Shown in pieces: positions 31,959 through 43,511 of a stretch of DNA of 64,000 bases (within the stretch, counting starts at the first letter, position 1; every line of letters starts with the position of its first letter). Source of the DNA: Asterella californica (Eukaryota; Streptophyta; Marchantiopsida; Marchantiales; Aytoniaceae); assembly GCA_036924285.1 (NCBI GenBank), contig JAYKYS010000009.1:9052001-9116000 (forward strand). Reading direction: 5' to 3'. The position numbers were made by a program, and so were the translations under genes. The notes under the pieces are model-generated. The model was not told the origin of the DNA. It worked only from the letters and a program-made list of their open reading frames with translations, and searched no databases.

Positions 31959-34280
31959 CTATGATAATTCATAGTATTTGAAATAAGAAGACCAAATATT
32001 AATAGCAATATTTGAAGAGTTTGCAGCAGATGGTTGAAAGATCCATGTATCTTTTACAGGTTGTGCTTGGTAAAAATCTCCTGAAACGATTACGTCAAGC
32101 CCATCAAATGGGAGAGCAAAGTTTTGTGTTATTTGTTGTAATCGTTGATTTATATAAGAGAATATTTTAGCTCCAACGAGAGAAATTTCATCAATGACTA
32201 CTAATTTTAAATTTTTATAAAACTTAATATAACGATCAAGAGAGTCAAGATGTAATTTAGAAACTAGAACGTCATATGACTCTTTAGGTATGGACAAACC
32301 ACTATGGACAGTCATTCCTTGAATGTTGTAAGCAGCTCTGCCTGTGTATGCAAGTTTCAATATTTTGATTGCTTCAGGATCATTGAATTTTGATTTATCA
32401 TCTTCGTATATCCAAGAGAGACCTTGGATAATTTTTAAGAGTGTAAATGTTTTTCCCGTACCTGCTTCTCCTCCAAGAAATAAAAACAAAGGTTGTTCAG
32501 GAAAATGTCTTTTTTTATATATACAGTCATAGAATATCATTTTTTGTTGTTTATTGAGTTGTCTTAGTTCAACATATAGAGTGTGGAAAGGAAGAAATAT
32601 ATCTTTACAAGGAAACTTTTTTGAAATATCTACACATGTTGTTTTTTGTTTATGGGAAATATCGGTTGTGCTTAGATCAATATTATCATAAGTCATATGG
32701 TCATTTATGATTTCATGTTCCTGTCGGTTCATAAGAAGCGCATTTTTGTTTTCTAGTTCGATCACTAGATCTGGAAAATTGTCCCATTCTTTATTCACTT
32801 CCTTTGTTTTATATTGAAAACTATAAGAAGTGGTTAACAAAGAAATGTGTGATTTATGCTTAATGTATACGTCTTGCCATGATTCATTTTCATTTTTCAC
32901 TGAATTTTCATCACCAATGAATGGTACATATAATAATACTTGCTCTCTAAAATATTCTTCAGGATCTTTGAATTGGTTGAAGCATATCCAACGAATAATT
33001 TTTGATTTTCTTAGTTTTTTATAAGTATACATATTATAATTAGCTACAAATTCTATGAGTGATAATATATTATTTTCTGCATTTTTGGGACGAACGGCAT
33101 ATTTATCGACCACAGATGGTAGTCCAATGGATGTGGAAGACCCATCTTTTTCCAAAGATAATTGATGATCACTTTTAAGAACAAAAGTCAGATTTGATGG
33201 ATTGCTTGTGTCAATAAATTGAAAACTACGAGAAGCATGATATAATGGTAAGCTTAAAATAGTATAAATGGCTAATTGAGCTGAGACTTGTCTAGAATTT
33301 AAAAAAGCATTACCTAATTTTTTAATTTTTGCACTAGCATCAATATTTTCTTCAATACATCTATCATTGATTTTCTTCATCTCTTCAGTTATGGTATTAT
33401 CTATTTTTGTCAAGTAAGATGTACAATATTGTGCAGCAGCATGTGGATCAAGAACATATTGACAATCACTATTTGCCTGCCAAAGATGAGCACCTCTTTT
33501 TGAGAAAGGATTAATGTAGATATCACGAGGTTCACGTTTTAGATACACAGAAGGTTTACGTGTATTATATCGTAAACCTTGAAGGTAGGTTTCATGGTAG
33601 AGGTTCAAAATTTGGAAGAATTCATCATAATTCATATCTATATCATTTTTAAGAAAGGAGAGCTTATTGTATATTTGTGTATTGATATTTTGTATATGTT
33701 TCAAAGTTTTTGTATCAAATTCAGTTATATGTATGGGGTACAATATCATTGTTGTTGTCATAGTTGGCCAAGGAAATCGAAATCTACATACCATGGATTT
33801 ATATTTTTTCTTACACGTCATGGTATGACGATGTGTTTGAGTTTTGATCACATCTTCTGATAGTAGACGATGATCCGTAGAAATAAAAGTATCGATAAAT
33901 TGTGTTATATCATTATCAGGATTGATCTTAAATACAGCTGCATCTTTGATCCATAGTAATCCATGATCATGAGGACTTCCTCTGCTTTGAAATTCGGTGA
34001 TGAAAAAGAAATCATTAATATGACCAAATATATCATGATTTTGTTTTATTAATTTTCTGAAACATTGGGTACGATGATTATAATATCGAGCACATGTTAC
34101 AGGATCTTGTCGAATCAATTGTTGTTTTTGAGATGAATTGAGTTCTTCTAGATTTGTAGGAAGAGGAATAAGATCATCTTTTTTGTTAAGATGATAAAGA
34201 GTTTGCAAAAGTGGTCTCCAATTTTTTTCATTCGAAGTAAGGGTGATGAAAAAAGTAGGTTTTCCTAATTGTCTAATCAT
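31959..34280 (-). pseudogene. Helentron Rep (HUH nuclease) and helicase
   Basis: This frame of 773 residues ends at a premature TAG. The Rep HUH motif HDHGLLWI is near residue 102 and the tyrosine region AAAQYCTSYLTK near 283. The SF1/Pif1-type helicase has Walker A GGEAGTGKTFTLL near 604 and Walker B VVIDEISLVG near 695. The upstream coding sequence joins by a frameshift near 34290. The product would nick, unwind and transfer single-stranded DNA in rolling-circle transposition. One stop and at least two shifts mean this copy is probably dead but young. Confidence 0.88.
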
Positions 34281-34790
34281 CGCAAAAAGATTTTCTCAAA
34301 ATTTGATAATAATCTGGCGTGAACCTTAGTTGAGATAAGCACGGAAAAGCCTGATCAGAGATAAGTAATTGTTCTTTGAATGCATGATTTTTTAATTGTT
34401 GGATGGTCAAAGGACGACCTTGTAGTTTATTCTTTCGAATTCGTATCCAAGAGAGACTCAAGATTTTCTCTATGCAAATTTTGGACATTTTGAAAAATAT
34501 ATTGGGTAGATGTCGAGCAAATCGATGTCTAGAATTCAGTAGTTCCCAAGCAGCAACAGTTTGATATGAGAGATTTGTTTTTTTTCTACCGTGATCATAA
34601 AATAAAGTAGGGAAGTTAGTTTCTTCACAATATTCATCTTTGAATAAACTTAAAGGGTTGTAACCTTCGCTAGGAGCTAGAGTGAGCTTACATTTATGAT
34701 ATGCATAAATAGTTTCAGAATCAAGGAAGTTAGCAATGTATGTGTCCGTATGCGCAGTTATGTTATTTCCAATAATATCTATATTTGTAT
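34273..34790 (-). pseudogene. Helentron Rep N-terminal segment, frame-shifted
   Basis: Another frame bridges the two larger pieces. It contains APSEGYNPLSLFKDEYCEET and FPTLFYDHG, which fit the conserved N-terminal block of Helitron proteins. It then runs through MSKICIEKILSLSWIR to a stop at 34273-34275. Frameshifts at both ends (near 34290 and 34785) separate it from the neighbouring frames. Confidence 0.7.
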
Positions 34791-35642
34791 TTGTTTATGT
34801 TCATCTTGATATTCTTCTACTGATAAGTGATCATATTCATTCTGAGATGTTTCACTCGGAAGATCATTATGTTGTACTGAGTCGACAATGTTTGCAACCG
34901 AGTGTAAATGTTCAGCATCATTTAAAGTTTCAACCCATTTATCAGTAATGGTAACCTTGTGAAGTTTATATAGAGGAGTATGAATAAGATATTTTAGAGC
35001 TTGGATTGTTGTATTTGGTCTTACATAACTGGTCTTGTATATAGATCTCAAACTCATTTTACGTTTTATGTAAACAATGATACTTCCTTCATCGTGTGTC
35101 ATACGAGGCAAATGGGATTGTACTTCATTTGTATTTGAAGGAACATTTATGATGCTACCACGCATATGCCATTGTTCAAAACCACTATAAACATGAATAT
35201 TTCCAAAGATAACTCGTGGTGCTATCAATCGCTCTTCTACTTCATTTAGACATTCTATATAAGGGATCCTTGTATTTTCATAAGATTGATGCAAAATGAA
35301 GAATAGTGGTAAAGTATGACGATCTATATGTCGAACACACATAGAACAAACACTAGATGTTTCACTCAAATCATTATATGGTATATCATTGATTTTACAA
35401 TGGTCTAGTATTTTATTAAATCTTGTTGTTTCTAATAGACTTATATTTTTCTGGAAATCATATCTGTGACACGTTGCACATATCACATTAGGAGTATCGG
35501 TTATAGATTTCTTATAGTAATCAATTTTTTTTGAAAATATGTTATTTTTTCCGTTTTTTACGTGGAGTTGACGTCGTATGATGTATTGTTTGCGTTTCTG
35601 AACAATGTGTTTCACTTGCATTTGAATTTGAGTGATTGACAT
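34779..35642 (-). pseudogene. Helentron N-terminal zinc-finger/DUF6570-like segment
   Basis: This frame of 287 residues has paired cysteines ICATCHRYDF and VCSMCVRHIDRH. These are followed by LIAPRVIFGNIHVYSGFEQW and MRGSIINVPSN, the layout of the N-terminal domain found before Rep in many Helitron proteins. It ends in a premature stop, and the protein continues in another frame at 34780. The tail is acidic. Confidence 0.65.
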
Positions 35643-36027
35643 TAGGAGATGTCCATGATGAACGAGTCAGATGAGCAACTGATGATCCAATAAATAGTCT
35701 TTTGTGATCAAAAATATATTGCTTGAAATGTTTCTCATTGATAGAGTAATTATTATTATTATTTATAATTTTTTTGACAATTGCAGAAACTGATAAATTT
35801 GGATTTTCTTTGTGAATACATAAGAATTCAGATTTTAAGATATCATATAGTTTTGTATCATTTGTTGTTTTCTGTAATGTTCGTTTGATGATTCCCATCT
35901 TGTATATCTTTTGTTGAATTTGCTGGACTGACTTTAGACAATGAGAGTATCGAAGTAAATACTTACGTACTAGTTGGATGATGGTTTCATTTGTTTCTTC
36001 AGAGTGCAATTTTTGTATCTCTTGCAT
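35542..36027 (-). CDS. Unrecognised basic ORF at the Helentron 5' side
   Basis: This frame of 161 residues is Lys/Gln/Asn-rich. It has a helical first half (ETIIQLVRKYLLRYSHCLKS), a NNNNNY run and a TPRKKRKK basic end. It overlaps the start of the next frame by about 100 bases. It may be the true N-terminus of the Helentron protein, split by a frameshift. No domain is recognised. Confidence 0.35.
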   Translation of the reverse strand: MQEIQKLHSEETNETIIQLVRKYLLRYSHCLKSVQQIQQKIYKMGIIKRTLQKTTNDTKLYDILKSEFLCIHKENPNLSVSAIVKKIINNNNNYSINEKHFKQYIFDHKRLFIGSSVAHLTRSSWTSPNVNHSNSNASETHCSETQTIHHTTSTPRKKRKK

Positions 36028-36160
36028 AATGAAATTCCAATCATTAGTATTTAGTGATTGAAGTTTTGGTACTAGAGGTTCATAGTGTCCTACATGATTG
36101 AGACGGTCATCATATAAGAGGTGGGATGTATGATTTGATGGTACAAGTCTGTTGTCAAAT

Positions 36161-36565
36161 TCAATTATTATGATTTTGGAAGTATGACTGAAGATACAAA
36201 TTTTTATTTGTATCTTCAGTCTGTACCCTAGATAAGGCTAGCAGGCATAAAGAATCTCCTCATACACCACCATTCACAGCCAAAATACCAATTTTCTCTA
36301 TGTATTCTTCTACTGATCGAACATTATGAGATGATGTCAAATCATCTTTTAAGAAGTAGGATAATGTTAGATCATCATTGGTCTCGATGGCGTTGGTGTA
36401 GATCTTCATCACTTCATTTCTAGCGTATGTACGGAGATCAGCAGTAGTGTATTTATTTTCAAATAGATATGTGATTGAATCAAACATGCAATCGCCTAGA
36501 GTGTAGGTGTAGTTCTCGCAAGTTTCAAAGTTGTCTATAATTATTGACATTATGATCAAAATCAA
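36161..36565 (-). pseudogene. OTU cysteine-protease-like ORF
   Basis: The first in-frame ATGs are at 36565 and 36550. The motif TYTLGDCMFDSITYLF matches the OTU catalytic D-G-x-C-L/M-F block with GD-C. After about 101 residues a TGA (36260-36262) interrupts, but the frame goes on with SLCLLALSRVQ, an OTU-like continuation, to TGA 36161-36163. OTU proteases are known passengers of Helentrons. The fragment lacks a clear catalytic histidine, so it is probably inactive. Confidence 0.5.
36186..36221. repeat. Perfect 16-bp inverted repeat with 4-base loop
   Basis: GACTGAAGATACAAAT is followed by TTTT and the exact reverse complement. It lies in the decayed 3' end of the OTU-like frame. Confidence 0.9.
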
Positions 36566-36851
36566 ATGGTAAAAATATAATGATTGTAAAAGACTTACGC
36601 ATGTGATGATTTAGACATAAAATAAAAAATAATAAGTTAAAATAGAAAAGAAAAAGACTAAAGTAAGATATATAAAGTATTTGGTGAAGAACAATCAAAT
36701 AGAACAATAGTTGTTGTACCTATGTCAAAATTCAAACACATGCAATAAGAAAAAAAGATATAGTGAGATATAGTACCACCCGTCGTCTTACTTCATTTTA
36801 AGTATTTTACATTAATACATCATCTATATATAATATTCGAAATGGTATTTT

Positions 36852-36960
36852 TTCAAGGAGTGAGATAGAAAAATTTGGTAGTCCGAGAGTGAGATCAAAT
36901 AGGTATGATAGTCCAATAATGAGTCTGACAAAAAGTGTGGTAGTCCAAGAGTGAGGTATA
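36852..36960 (-). repeat. Degenerate 32-33-bp tandem repeat
   Basis: About 3.5 copies of a unit with core CTCACTCTTGGACTACCA on -. It lies in the AT-rich spacer 36566-37287, where I see no gene. Confidence 0.6.
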
Positions 36961-37287
36961 GTATGATTGTCATTTCATTCCATTCCAAATTATTTCTGAT
37001 AGTTGAATATAATTCATGTTCAAAGTACAATTTGCTGAAAGTGCGATAGTCAAGAATATCAATATATAGTCATATCATATCGATCATAGTCTTGAATTCA
37101 GTTGTCCGTCTCGCGCGTAATCTGCCATCAAAGAGAAATCATCATCAGTGCTGAGGAATTTAAAAAATGAAACAGATAATTAAAAAGATATAACGCTTTC
37201 AAAGCAGAATATTTGTATAGTTTTATTTCATATTTGACTAATTATTTATGATGAAAAACATAATCAATTAATACGATTTATTATATA

Positions 37288-37700
37288 TTATTTGTGATTA
37301 GAGATTAAGAAATTTACCTCGTCAAAACCACAAAAGTCACCGGACGAGTTGAAATGAAATATTCCAGGCGTGCATATCTCTTCCATCATGTTGAGGAGCA
37401 CATCTTTTGTATTCGGATTATTATAATCTTTGACCACGTCTTCTGAAATGAGATCGGTGAGATTTCCAAACCATTTGCCTCGAGCATGTATGGTGTACTC
37501 TTTCTCACTGGACTCATCAAGCACGTATCCTTTAATCCATGGTTCTGTCACTAATTCGCATTTAATTGCACAATCCTCACATCGGCCACAAAGATCTTTC
37601 ACGTTCTCAATCTTCACACGCGAAGAATGACAAGTAGCACATATGTATCGATACGGTCTCTCTTCACAATTTCGTGGTCGAAAGACTCCTCGTACCTACG
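37288..37700 (-). pseudogene. RPA1-like C-terminal zinc-ribbon/OB-fold fragment
   Basis: The frame reads RPRNCEERPYRYICATCHSS, then LCGRCEDCAIKCEL. The spaced cysteine pairs resemble the zinc ribbon of the RPA large-subunit C-terminal domain. Then comes YTIHARGKWFGNLTDLI and a helical end. A possible 3' splice site (tag) lies near 37700. RPA-like single-strand-binding proteins are known cargo of plant Helitrons. The fragment lies between the OTU ORF and other OB-fold-like pieces on the same strand. Confidence 0.5.
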
Positions 37701-37801
37701 ACAACGTATATGAAGTTAAGTATAGTATAAGATGAGTGGGGATAAAATATGAATTTAATATTAAAAAATCTATTGAGAAATCATAAATAATTAATACAAT
37801 T

Positions 37802-38059
37802 TCATGACAATACCTCATAGTGTTGAAGTGTAATTTGCTTATGATGGTTGTATACTGCTCTCAGATGATTAATCCTTTTCGGACAAGAAGGTGTAGCCCA
37901 TATCGTTGCCTTGTACATATGTAACTTCAGAACAGCATTTTGTTCTCGAGTGTAAATTACTCGAGTAACATTTTTCAAATGTAAAAACACCGCATTTCCT
38001 CTTGCGAACTTGGTTGTTACTTCGTCATACTCAGACCGAAATTCTCTGTCAATCAACAA
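37802..38059 (-). pseudogene. OB-fold-like fragment, probable RPA1-like exon
   Basis: This frame of about 85 residues has an OB-fold-like strand pattern (GNAVFLHLKNVTRVIYTREQ, LKLHMYKATIWATPS). It lies between the zinc-ribbon fragment and another OB-like piece, with pyrimidine-rich ag sites on its upstream side. Assignment to RPA rests on context. Confidence 0.35.
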
Positions 38060-38144
38060 CTATAGCAAAAAAAGAGATGTAAGAAACTTAATGAAAAAAT
38101 TCACAATAAAAAATTCACAAAGACAAAAAATTACTTTTGATCTC

Positions 38145-38760
38145 AATCAATGTTTCTTTACCGTAGTTTTGTCTTTATCTGCTATACCATCAGCGATGGA
38201 TATCTCGAATTTAGTGTTGTCAATGCGTTCTCTGTCTGAGACCACAACCACCGAGATATCTGTGGTATGAAAGCGACCTATCAATAACATCGAGCAATCT
38301 CGAATGGAAGAGTAAAATCGGAACTTGAATTTAGGCTCAGATGTCCAAGAGAGAATGTTCTGGATGGTCGTTTGTCCATCCGCAAGTAACTGAATCTTTA
38401 CGTCTTCTCTGTGACTCTTGGTTTTGACTGGACGTTCAACCGTTACAGATCTATGAGCTAAGAACTGAAAACGGTAGCAACGGTTTCTTGTTATTTTCGT
38501 AGACCATATCTTTCAATGTTCCCTTGTGCATTGCAAGTTACTGTCTTATTCATGTTGCGATCAACCATATCAAATAGGAGAAAGCACTTTGCTTCTTCAG
38601 CCGCAAAGGCATTTCCGTAGTGATTGAGAACCATTCCTTCGAATATATCATCTCTAGATGCATATTCGAGATCATCAATTAAAACAGGGATCTTAGTGTC
38701 ATCAGAATATTGATCTGAGGAAGATGCTATTGAGAGAACCTCTACGGATATTTTTGTTTT
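38145..38760 (-). pseudogene. RPA-like DNA-binding-domain fragments
   Basis: There are two stretches in different frames. The first (about 38490-38760) reads DDIFEGMVLNHYGNAF and AKCFLLFDMVDRNMN. The second (38145-38460) reads SVTVERPVKTKSHREDVKIQ and ISVVVVSDRERIDNTKFEI, ending at a TGA. Both alternate short strands as OB folds do. A stop after YGLRK separates them. No single motif is decisive. Confidence 0.35.
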
Positions 38761-39101
38761 TTTTCCATGGGTAATGGTGTCAGAATGGTTTCTACAGATG
38801 AAATAGAGAGGAGTGTAGCAACATTTGCATCGAGCTCTTTTCGTTTTGGAGTTAAATGAGTTGTTACATTGAGAGATAATGAGAGTGACACAGATGGATA
38901 AGACAGCGGAGTAGATTGAGAAACATGCATGGAGATAGGTGATTGAGGAGAGGACATAGTATCGAGGGTCTCATGCTCTACGGTAGTCGTGTCGTGGGTA
39001 GGAGAGGCATGTTTCGAAGAAGCAGATTTTGAGCTAGGATGTCTTGCAAGACTTTTCATTTTCAGAGAAGAAGATCGAGCTGGATCCATCACTTTACTCA
39101 C
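38742..39101 (-). CDS. Ser/Thr-rich ORF, unrecognised
   Basis: This frame of 119 residues is rich in Ser, Thr, Pro and His, with basic patches (KMKSLARHPSSKSAS, LTPKRKEL). It looks like a disordered linker between the kinase-like fragment and the RPA-like fragments, and it may be a linker exon. The function is unknown. Confidence 0.25.
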   Translation of the reverse strand: MSKVMDPARSSSLKMKSLARHPSSKSASSKHASPTHDTTTVEHETLDTMSSPQSPISMHVSQSTPLSYPSVSLSLSLNVTTHLTPKRKELDANVATLLSISSVETILTPLPMEKKQKYP

Positions 39102-39277
39102 CTGTTAACATCACAATAATTAAATTAAAATAATTCTAATATTAATATTTGAAACATACGAATATAAAATAATTGTAATCATATCAACTGAAAGAAAAAA
39201 TCAGACATATAAAATTGGCAAGTAGTGAATTCAAATTACATATATCTCATGTCCATTTTAATTACTATGGTCTAGAC

Positions 39278-39904
39278 TCATGTGTACATGATCTTTCGTA
39301 AGCATACCATAGGATCGGCTTTTATACCTGATGCAGGACTACGAAAATATGATGCTAATTGAGAAGCAGTAAATCTATCATGTGGATCTTTCTTACTACT
39401 CCATAACCAACTATTACGTACTGCATGTATGAAAGTTTGATGCAAACATGTAGCTACCATTGGATCATTCATAAACATATGTCGAATGATAAATCCTATG
39501 GCATAAACGTCTGTGGCTCTAGTATATGACTGCGATTCTTTCGAATCTGGTGTTAGCTCTGGGGCCACATGACCAAAATGATTTGTTATTTGAGCTGGCC
39601 ACCGGTGCCCATATGCACTTTGTGCTCTTTCCACAGTCTGTGCCATTCCCCAATCTCCTATGCCAACAAATACTTTTTCATCACCTTCAAAATGTAAGAA
39701 GATATTTCATGTATGGAGATCGCAATGTAGAATATCTCAAGCATGGATGGCTTCAAGAGTACTCCAAAGAGCCGAACAAACAAGATGAAAGTTCTTTCTA
39801 AAGTTTGTTAGTCTCTTCACTTCACCTGCACAAAGAGAAGCACTACCGTTTTCTTTTTTCATGAGAAGAGAAAAAGAATGAAAACTTCCTCCATTCCAGT
39901 ACGG
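39278..39904 (-). pseudogene. Protein-kinase-like C-lobe (downstream half of split gene)
   Basis: The frame starts beside element C with YWNGGSFHSFSLLM, a hinge-type sequence. The catalytic loop reads HA-stop-DILHCDLHT-stop-NIFLHF. The two stops are TGA at 39737-39739 and 39707-39709, both most simply CGA (Arg) to TGA. DFG is replaced by GDWG. HVAPEL, then ATDVYAIGFIIRHMF and RFTASQLASYF match the rest of a kinase C-lobe. The N-lobe is at 46049-46826, across the 6.1-kb element C. The family is not assigned. Confidence 0.75.
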
Positions 39905-41740
39905 TGTCGTGTCGTGGACCGGCTCCTACATGAAATTCAAACTCCGATGCTTGTCGCTCCAAAGACATTCATGAGTAGACAAGTTAGGCCCCAGCTTACG
40001 GACTTTTGGCATCATTTCGGATCTCCATTTTCATCACATAGATGGGCAGAGCTCCTTGTTAGCTTTCCATAGGCACTTCATCTACTTCGCTTGGACGCCT
40101 AGTGGAGAAGTTACAAGACTCGAAAGATGGAGAAAACAAGCTAGGCCCCAGCTTACGGGTTTTTGGCACCACTTCGGATCTTCGTTTTTATCGCACCAGT
40201 GGATAGAGCTCGTTGTTAGCGTTCCATGGGCATCTTGTTTATTTCGTTTGGACATCCAGAGAAGAAGTTATGCGATTCGAAAAAAGGCAAAATCAAGCTA
40301 GGCCCCTAGTTACTTGCTGACTGGGTATTTAGGGCTTCAGGCGTTATATCAAAGACGCAAGGGGCCTGCTTCTTATTATTCAGGAGAGAACTGTACGTAC
40401 ATAGACTGTTGCAAGGGGGGTGCTTAAGGGGTTAGCTTGTGCTTGCGACCTGTCAACGGACGGTTCAGGAGATTTAGGAGTCCAATGCAAGCGCGCAAGG
40501 CGTCGTTGGGCTCAGATCTGTGCAGGCTACGCACTGGTTCAAACGGTTAGGGAAGAGACGGATCGGGGAGTGCGTACTGAGTGAAATTGAGACACAGGAA
40601 GCAGATTTGGAATTTTCAGTTACCTGTGAAGGAGAGTTGGACCGTTCGGACCGTTCCGGAGTCTCAAATTTGCTGTCCTTGGATCCAACCGGATCAGAAC
40701 ACCGAGTTCTACAGGAAATTGAAGACGATACCAGTTTTCATCGGGCGGTTTGGAAGTTCTGAGTGAAATTGGCTCGCAGGGAAGCGCTTACATCAGATTT
40801 TCGTTCACGTGCGACCTGAGGTTGGGCTGTACTTCGCGATCGGTGAGCCAAGCTCTTCGTTCTTGGTGCCTACGCGATCAGGGAGTCTTCATCTACTCAT
40901 GGGAGAAGACCGTGTGTGGATTGGATTGTTGGTTTGGGTGTGGTGAGCGAGGTTGAGCCGCAGGGAGCCGATTTACGTCAGTTTTTTGTAATCTGCGATC
41001 AAATTTCTCGAGTGATTTTGCAAGGGGAACTCCGAACGACTTGTTTGGAGTCTTGTTGGGTTCAAGGTAGCTAGATCTACCTACCAGAGAAGACAGATAT
41101 CAGTTTGGATGATCCGTTTGTGCGGTGTGAGCGGTTTTAAGCCGCAGGGAGGAGTTTTTGAAAGTTCGGTCACCTGCGACCAAAAATCGGCGATATCTCG
41201 ACTATCGGGAGTTAGATCTGAAGGTTTCTTAAGCCAACGGAGTCAAGGAAGGAGACCCTATCAACATTTGAAGATCGTTTGGCGAAAGGAGAAAGTTCCC
41301 AGATAAGTCTTTTTCGGTTCCTTCGCTACAGGTTTCGTCCTTTTGAGTTCGTTAAGGACTTAGTTGGTTGTGTATGGCTTGTGGTAGCTAGCTTTAACCA
41401 AGAGCTAGTGTGTGGATGTGGTTTGGACTTAAGTTTGGATCGCGTGATACTGTTGTGGCTCTGGTTGTTAGCAAAGAGAAGTTTCTCTTGCTTTGAGCTA
41501 CACTTTGGCGATTTCAGGCTAGGGCTTCTGAAGTAGGTTACAGACTGCTCTGGTCTGTTCCTCAGTTTTGTGCTGTTAGGAGAAAGAAACGGCAGTGTAC
41601 ATACATTTGGAGTGGTATATATTGCGCGTTCGTTTCCGTGGTTGTTCTTCTCTGTCTTGTCTCTGTTTGGCACACAACATCTCCACAGCCAGGAACCTCG
41701 CGTTTTCCTGGACATCCTTCACGCAATATCCGACACGATA
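39905..41740 (+). repeat. 5' LTR of element C
   Basis: It is about 1836 bp and nearly identical to 44215-46048. An internal imperfect tandem repeat of about 158 bp (39980-40137, 40138-40294) starts with AAGCTAGGCCCCAGCTTA-like sequence. No gene is seen in it. Confidence 0.93.
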
Positions 41741-41743
41741 CGG

Positions 41744-41761
41744 TGGTGAACTCGACGTGAA
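41744..41761 (+). promoter_or_regulatory. Primer-binding site, element C
   Basis: TGGTGAACTCGACGTGAA lies 3 bases after the LTR and is identical over 18 bases to the family B site at 7105-7122. Confidence 0.6.
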
Positions 41762-41888
41762 GGTCTAGGGTGGAGATATTTATGTGTTAGAACTGGACAG
41801 AAGAGATCAGCAATCATGAACGAGGATGAAGATGGATTTGGTTGTTCGGGTGGATGTTGTGGACGTGCGATGATGGATTTGTAGACGG

Positions 41889-43511
41889 TTGGGATCATGG
41901 GAGGATGGGAGGATGGGACGAGGCATGACTATGGACGGGATGGACGGATCACAGGAGATACCAGGGGTGCAGTTGGATGCAGCAACTGCACGTTTGTTTC
42001 AAGCCTTCACTTTGTTTATGCGACAAGAGCAAGGGAACCAACAAAAGGAGGCTTTGGAGAAGAAGGCGCTTGGAAGGGTGATCGACAAGTTCGATCTATT
42101 TGGTGGGAGAGACATCTCTGAGTACTTGAGATGTTACAAGACGGAGATGGATTTGGATCAAGTACCGGAGAAGGAGATGATCGAGACGTTCGAACTCGCT
42201 GCGGTGCTTGAGATAAGGGAACATGTGAAAGGTCCGACAAAGCGTTTTGGGAGGAACTGGGATATGTTTTCACAAGCGCTGATGGAGGAGTATTTCTTGG
42301 AAACCTCAGATCGAGTAACCAAGAAATCATTTTTGGGATGGGTTAATCGATCCAACAAGGGTTTGCAGCCTATAGAGTTGTTGAAGGAGTTCGAGAGACA
42401 ATTCTCTCAACTATCTCGGGTGGAGAAGCTAACCTTGGAGAGCTACAAGGCAGAGCTGTTTTTTCAAGCTACGGATGAACCATGGCAGGAACAGTTGGAG
42501 CTACTTCTGGAGGATGGGGAAGAAGAAGAAGGACTGACAAAGAATTGGGAGGTTGTGCATGAAGCGGTTGAGCTTCTTGTCTGGAGACGTACAAGGGAAA
42601 GGGTTACAAGATCGACACCTGTATCGCTGACTACCACACCAGTTCGGGTAGTATCAGAGGTTCAACCTCCAGTTGTGGTTGTAGAGGAGGAGGATCCAAC
42701 CATCGCGGACCTACAGCAAAAGATGCGAGATCTACAAGCTAAGGTTACTAGGTTGGAGGATAATAGATCATCGACTGAGATGGAGCTTGTACCCAAACCA
42801 GCTTGGGTACATCAGTGCGTGTGGTGTGATGGTACTGATCATCAACGGGACAATTGCATCGACTTTGCAGAGTCTTTGCAACGTGAGGTTATTTCTTGGG
42901 AGGATGGAAAAATTGCATTCACAAATACGGGTACTCTCCTTCAAGCCAACGTTGGTAAAGGAGGGATGAAGAAGATTGTGGATGATTATCTTGCGGCACA
43001 TGTAGTTGTAGCTGACGAAGCTACAAGTTATGGTGCTAGGGTGGAGGAGATTGAGCATGATCTCCATAGAGATGGTTTGGATGAGCATGAGGATCTAAAC
43101 GGGCTCAGGTTGACTACTGCATCCACGATGCAACGCGAGAAGAATGGACAAGAAAGGACTTCTTCAGGGAAGCAAGCTGGGGAGGATAAGGTTCAACAGG
43201 AAACTATTCTTCCTATACAGGCAATGGAGGACGATCCTTCACAACCGGAGGAGATGGTTGAGGTGCAGATAGCGGACGTGGGTGATCTGGTTGCAGACAA
43301 ACAACAACCAGATGCGGAGATGATGACGATGGATGTGAAGGGAGGTTGGGAGGAGTGCATTCGAGATGCAAAAGTTGGGTTCATTTCACGGGAGGTCTTG
43401 GATGCGACTACAAGAGAAGTCCATGATGCTAACTTCGACATCATCAAGGACGGACATGTTGAGAGTGAACGAGAGTGGACAGATGCTTTCGAGGCTACGG
43501 GTATAGGATGA
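41889..43511 (+). CDS. Element C Gag (540 residues)
   Basis: This is an open frame from a start at or near 41889; ATG at 41898 also fits (MGGWEDG is a different frame, so the start is uncertain). Alignable to family B Gag: FQAFTLFMRQ, then EKEMIETFELAAV and TKKSFLGWVNRSNKGLQPI. One CCHC knuckle is at 42816-42857 (CVWCDGTDHQRDNC), followed by NVGKGGMKKIVDDYL, which matches B's FGKGGMKRLVND. An acidic C-terminal half ends at TGA 43509-43511. There is no protease motif. The intact frame in a pol-less element suggests Gag is kept for packaging. Confidence 0.88.
   Translation: MGSWEDGRMGRGMTMDGMDGSQEIPGVQLDAATARLFQAFTLFMRQEQGNQQKEALEKKALGRVIDKFDLFGGRDISEYLRCYKTEMDLDQVPEKEMIETFELAAVLEIREHVKGPTKRFGRNWDMFSQALMEEYFLETSDRVTKKSFLGWVNRSNKGLQPIELLKEFERQFSQLSRVEKLTLESYKAELFFQATDEPWQEQLELLLEDGEEEEGLTKNWEVVHEAVELLVWRRTRERVTRSTPVSLTTTPVRVVSEVQPPVVVVEEEDPTIADLQQKMRDLQAKVTRLEDNRSSTEMELVPKPAWVHQCVWCDGTDHQRDNCIDFAESLQREVISWEDGKIAFTNTGTLLQANVGKGGMKKIVDDYLAAHVVVADEATSYGARVEEIEHDLHRDGLDEHEDLNGLRLTTASTMQREKNGQERTSSGKQAGEDKVQQETILPIQAMEDDPSQPEEMVEVQIADVGDLVADKQQPDAEMMTMDVKGGWEECIRDAKVGFISREVLDATTREVHDANFDIIKDGHVESEREWTDAFEATGIG

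Noticed and set aside
31959..31961. A variant genetic code with TAG as Gln
   Set aside because: Many frames end cleanly at TAG (for example family B gag-pro and the Helentron endonuclease), and copy 2 of family B uses CAG where copy 1 has TAG.
39900..39904. A clean 5-bp target duplication for element C
   Set aside because: Left flank TACGG and right flank ACAGG do not match well. The ends may have decayed, so no duplication is claimed.
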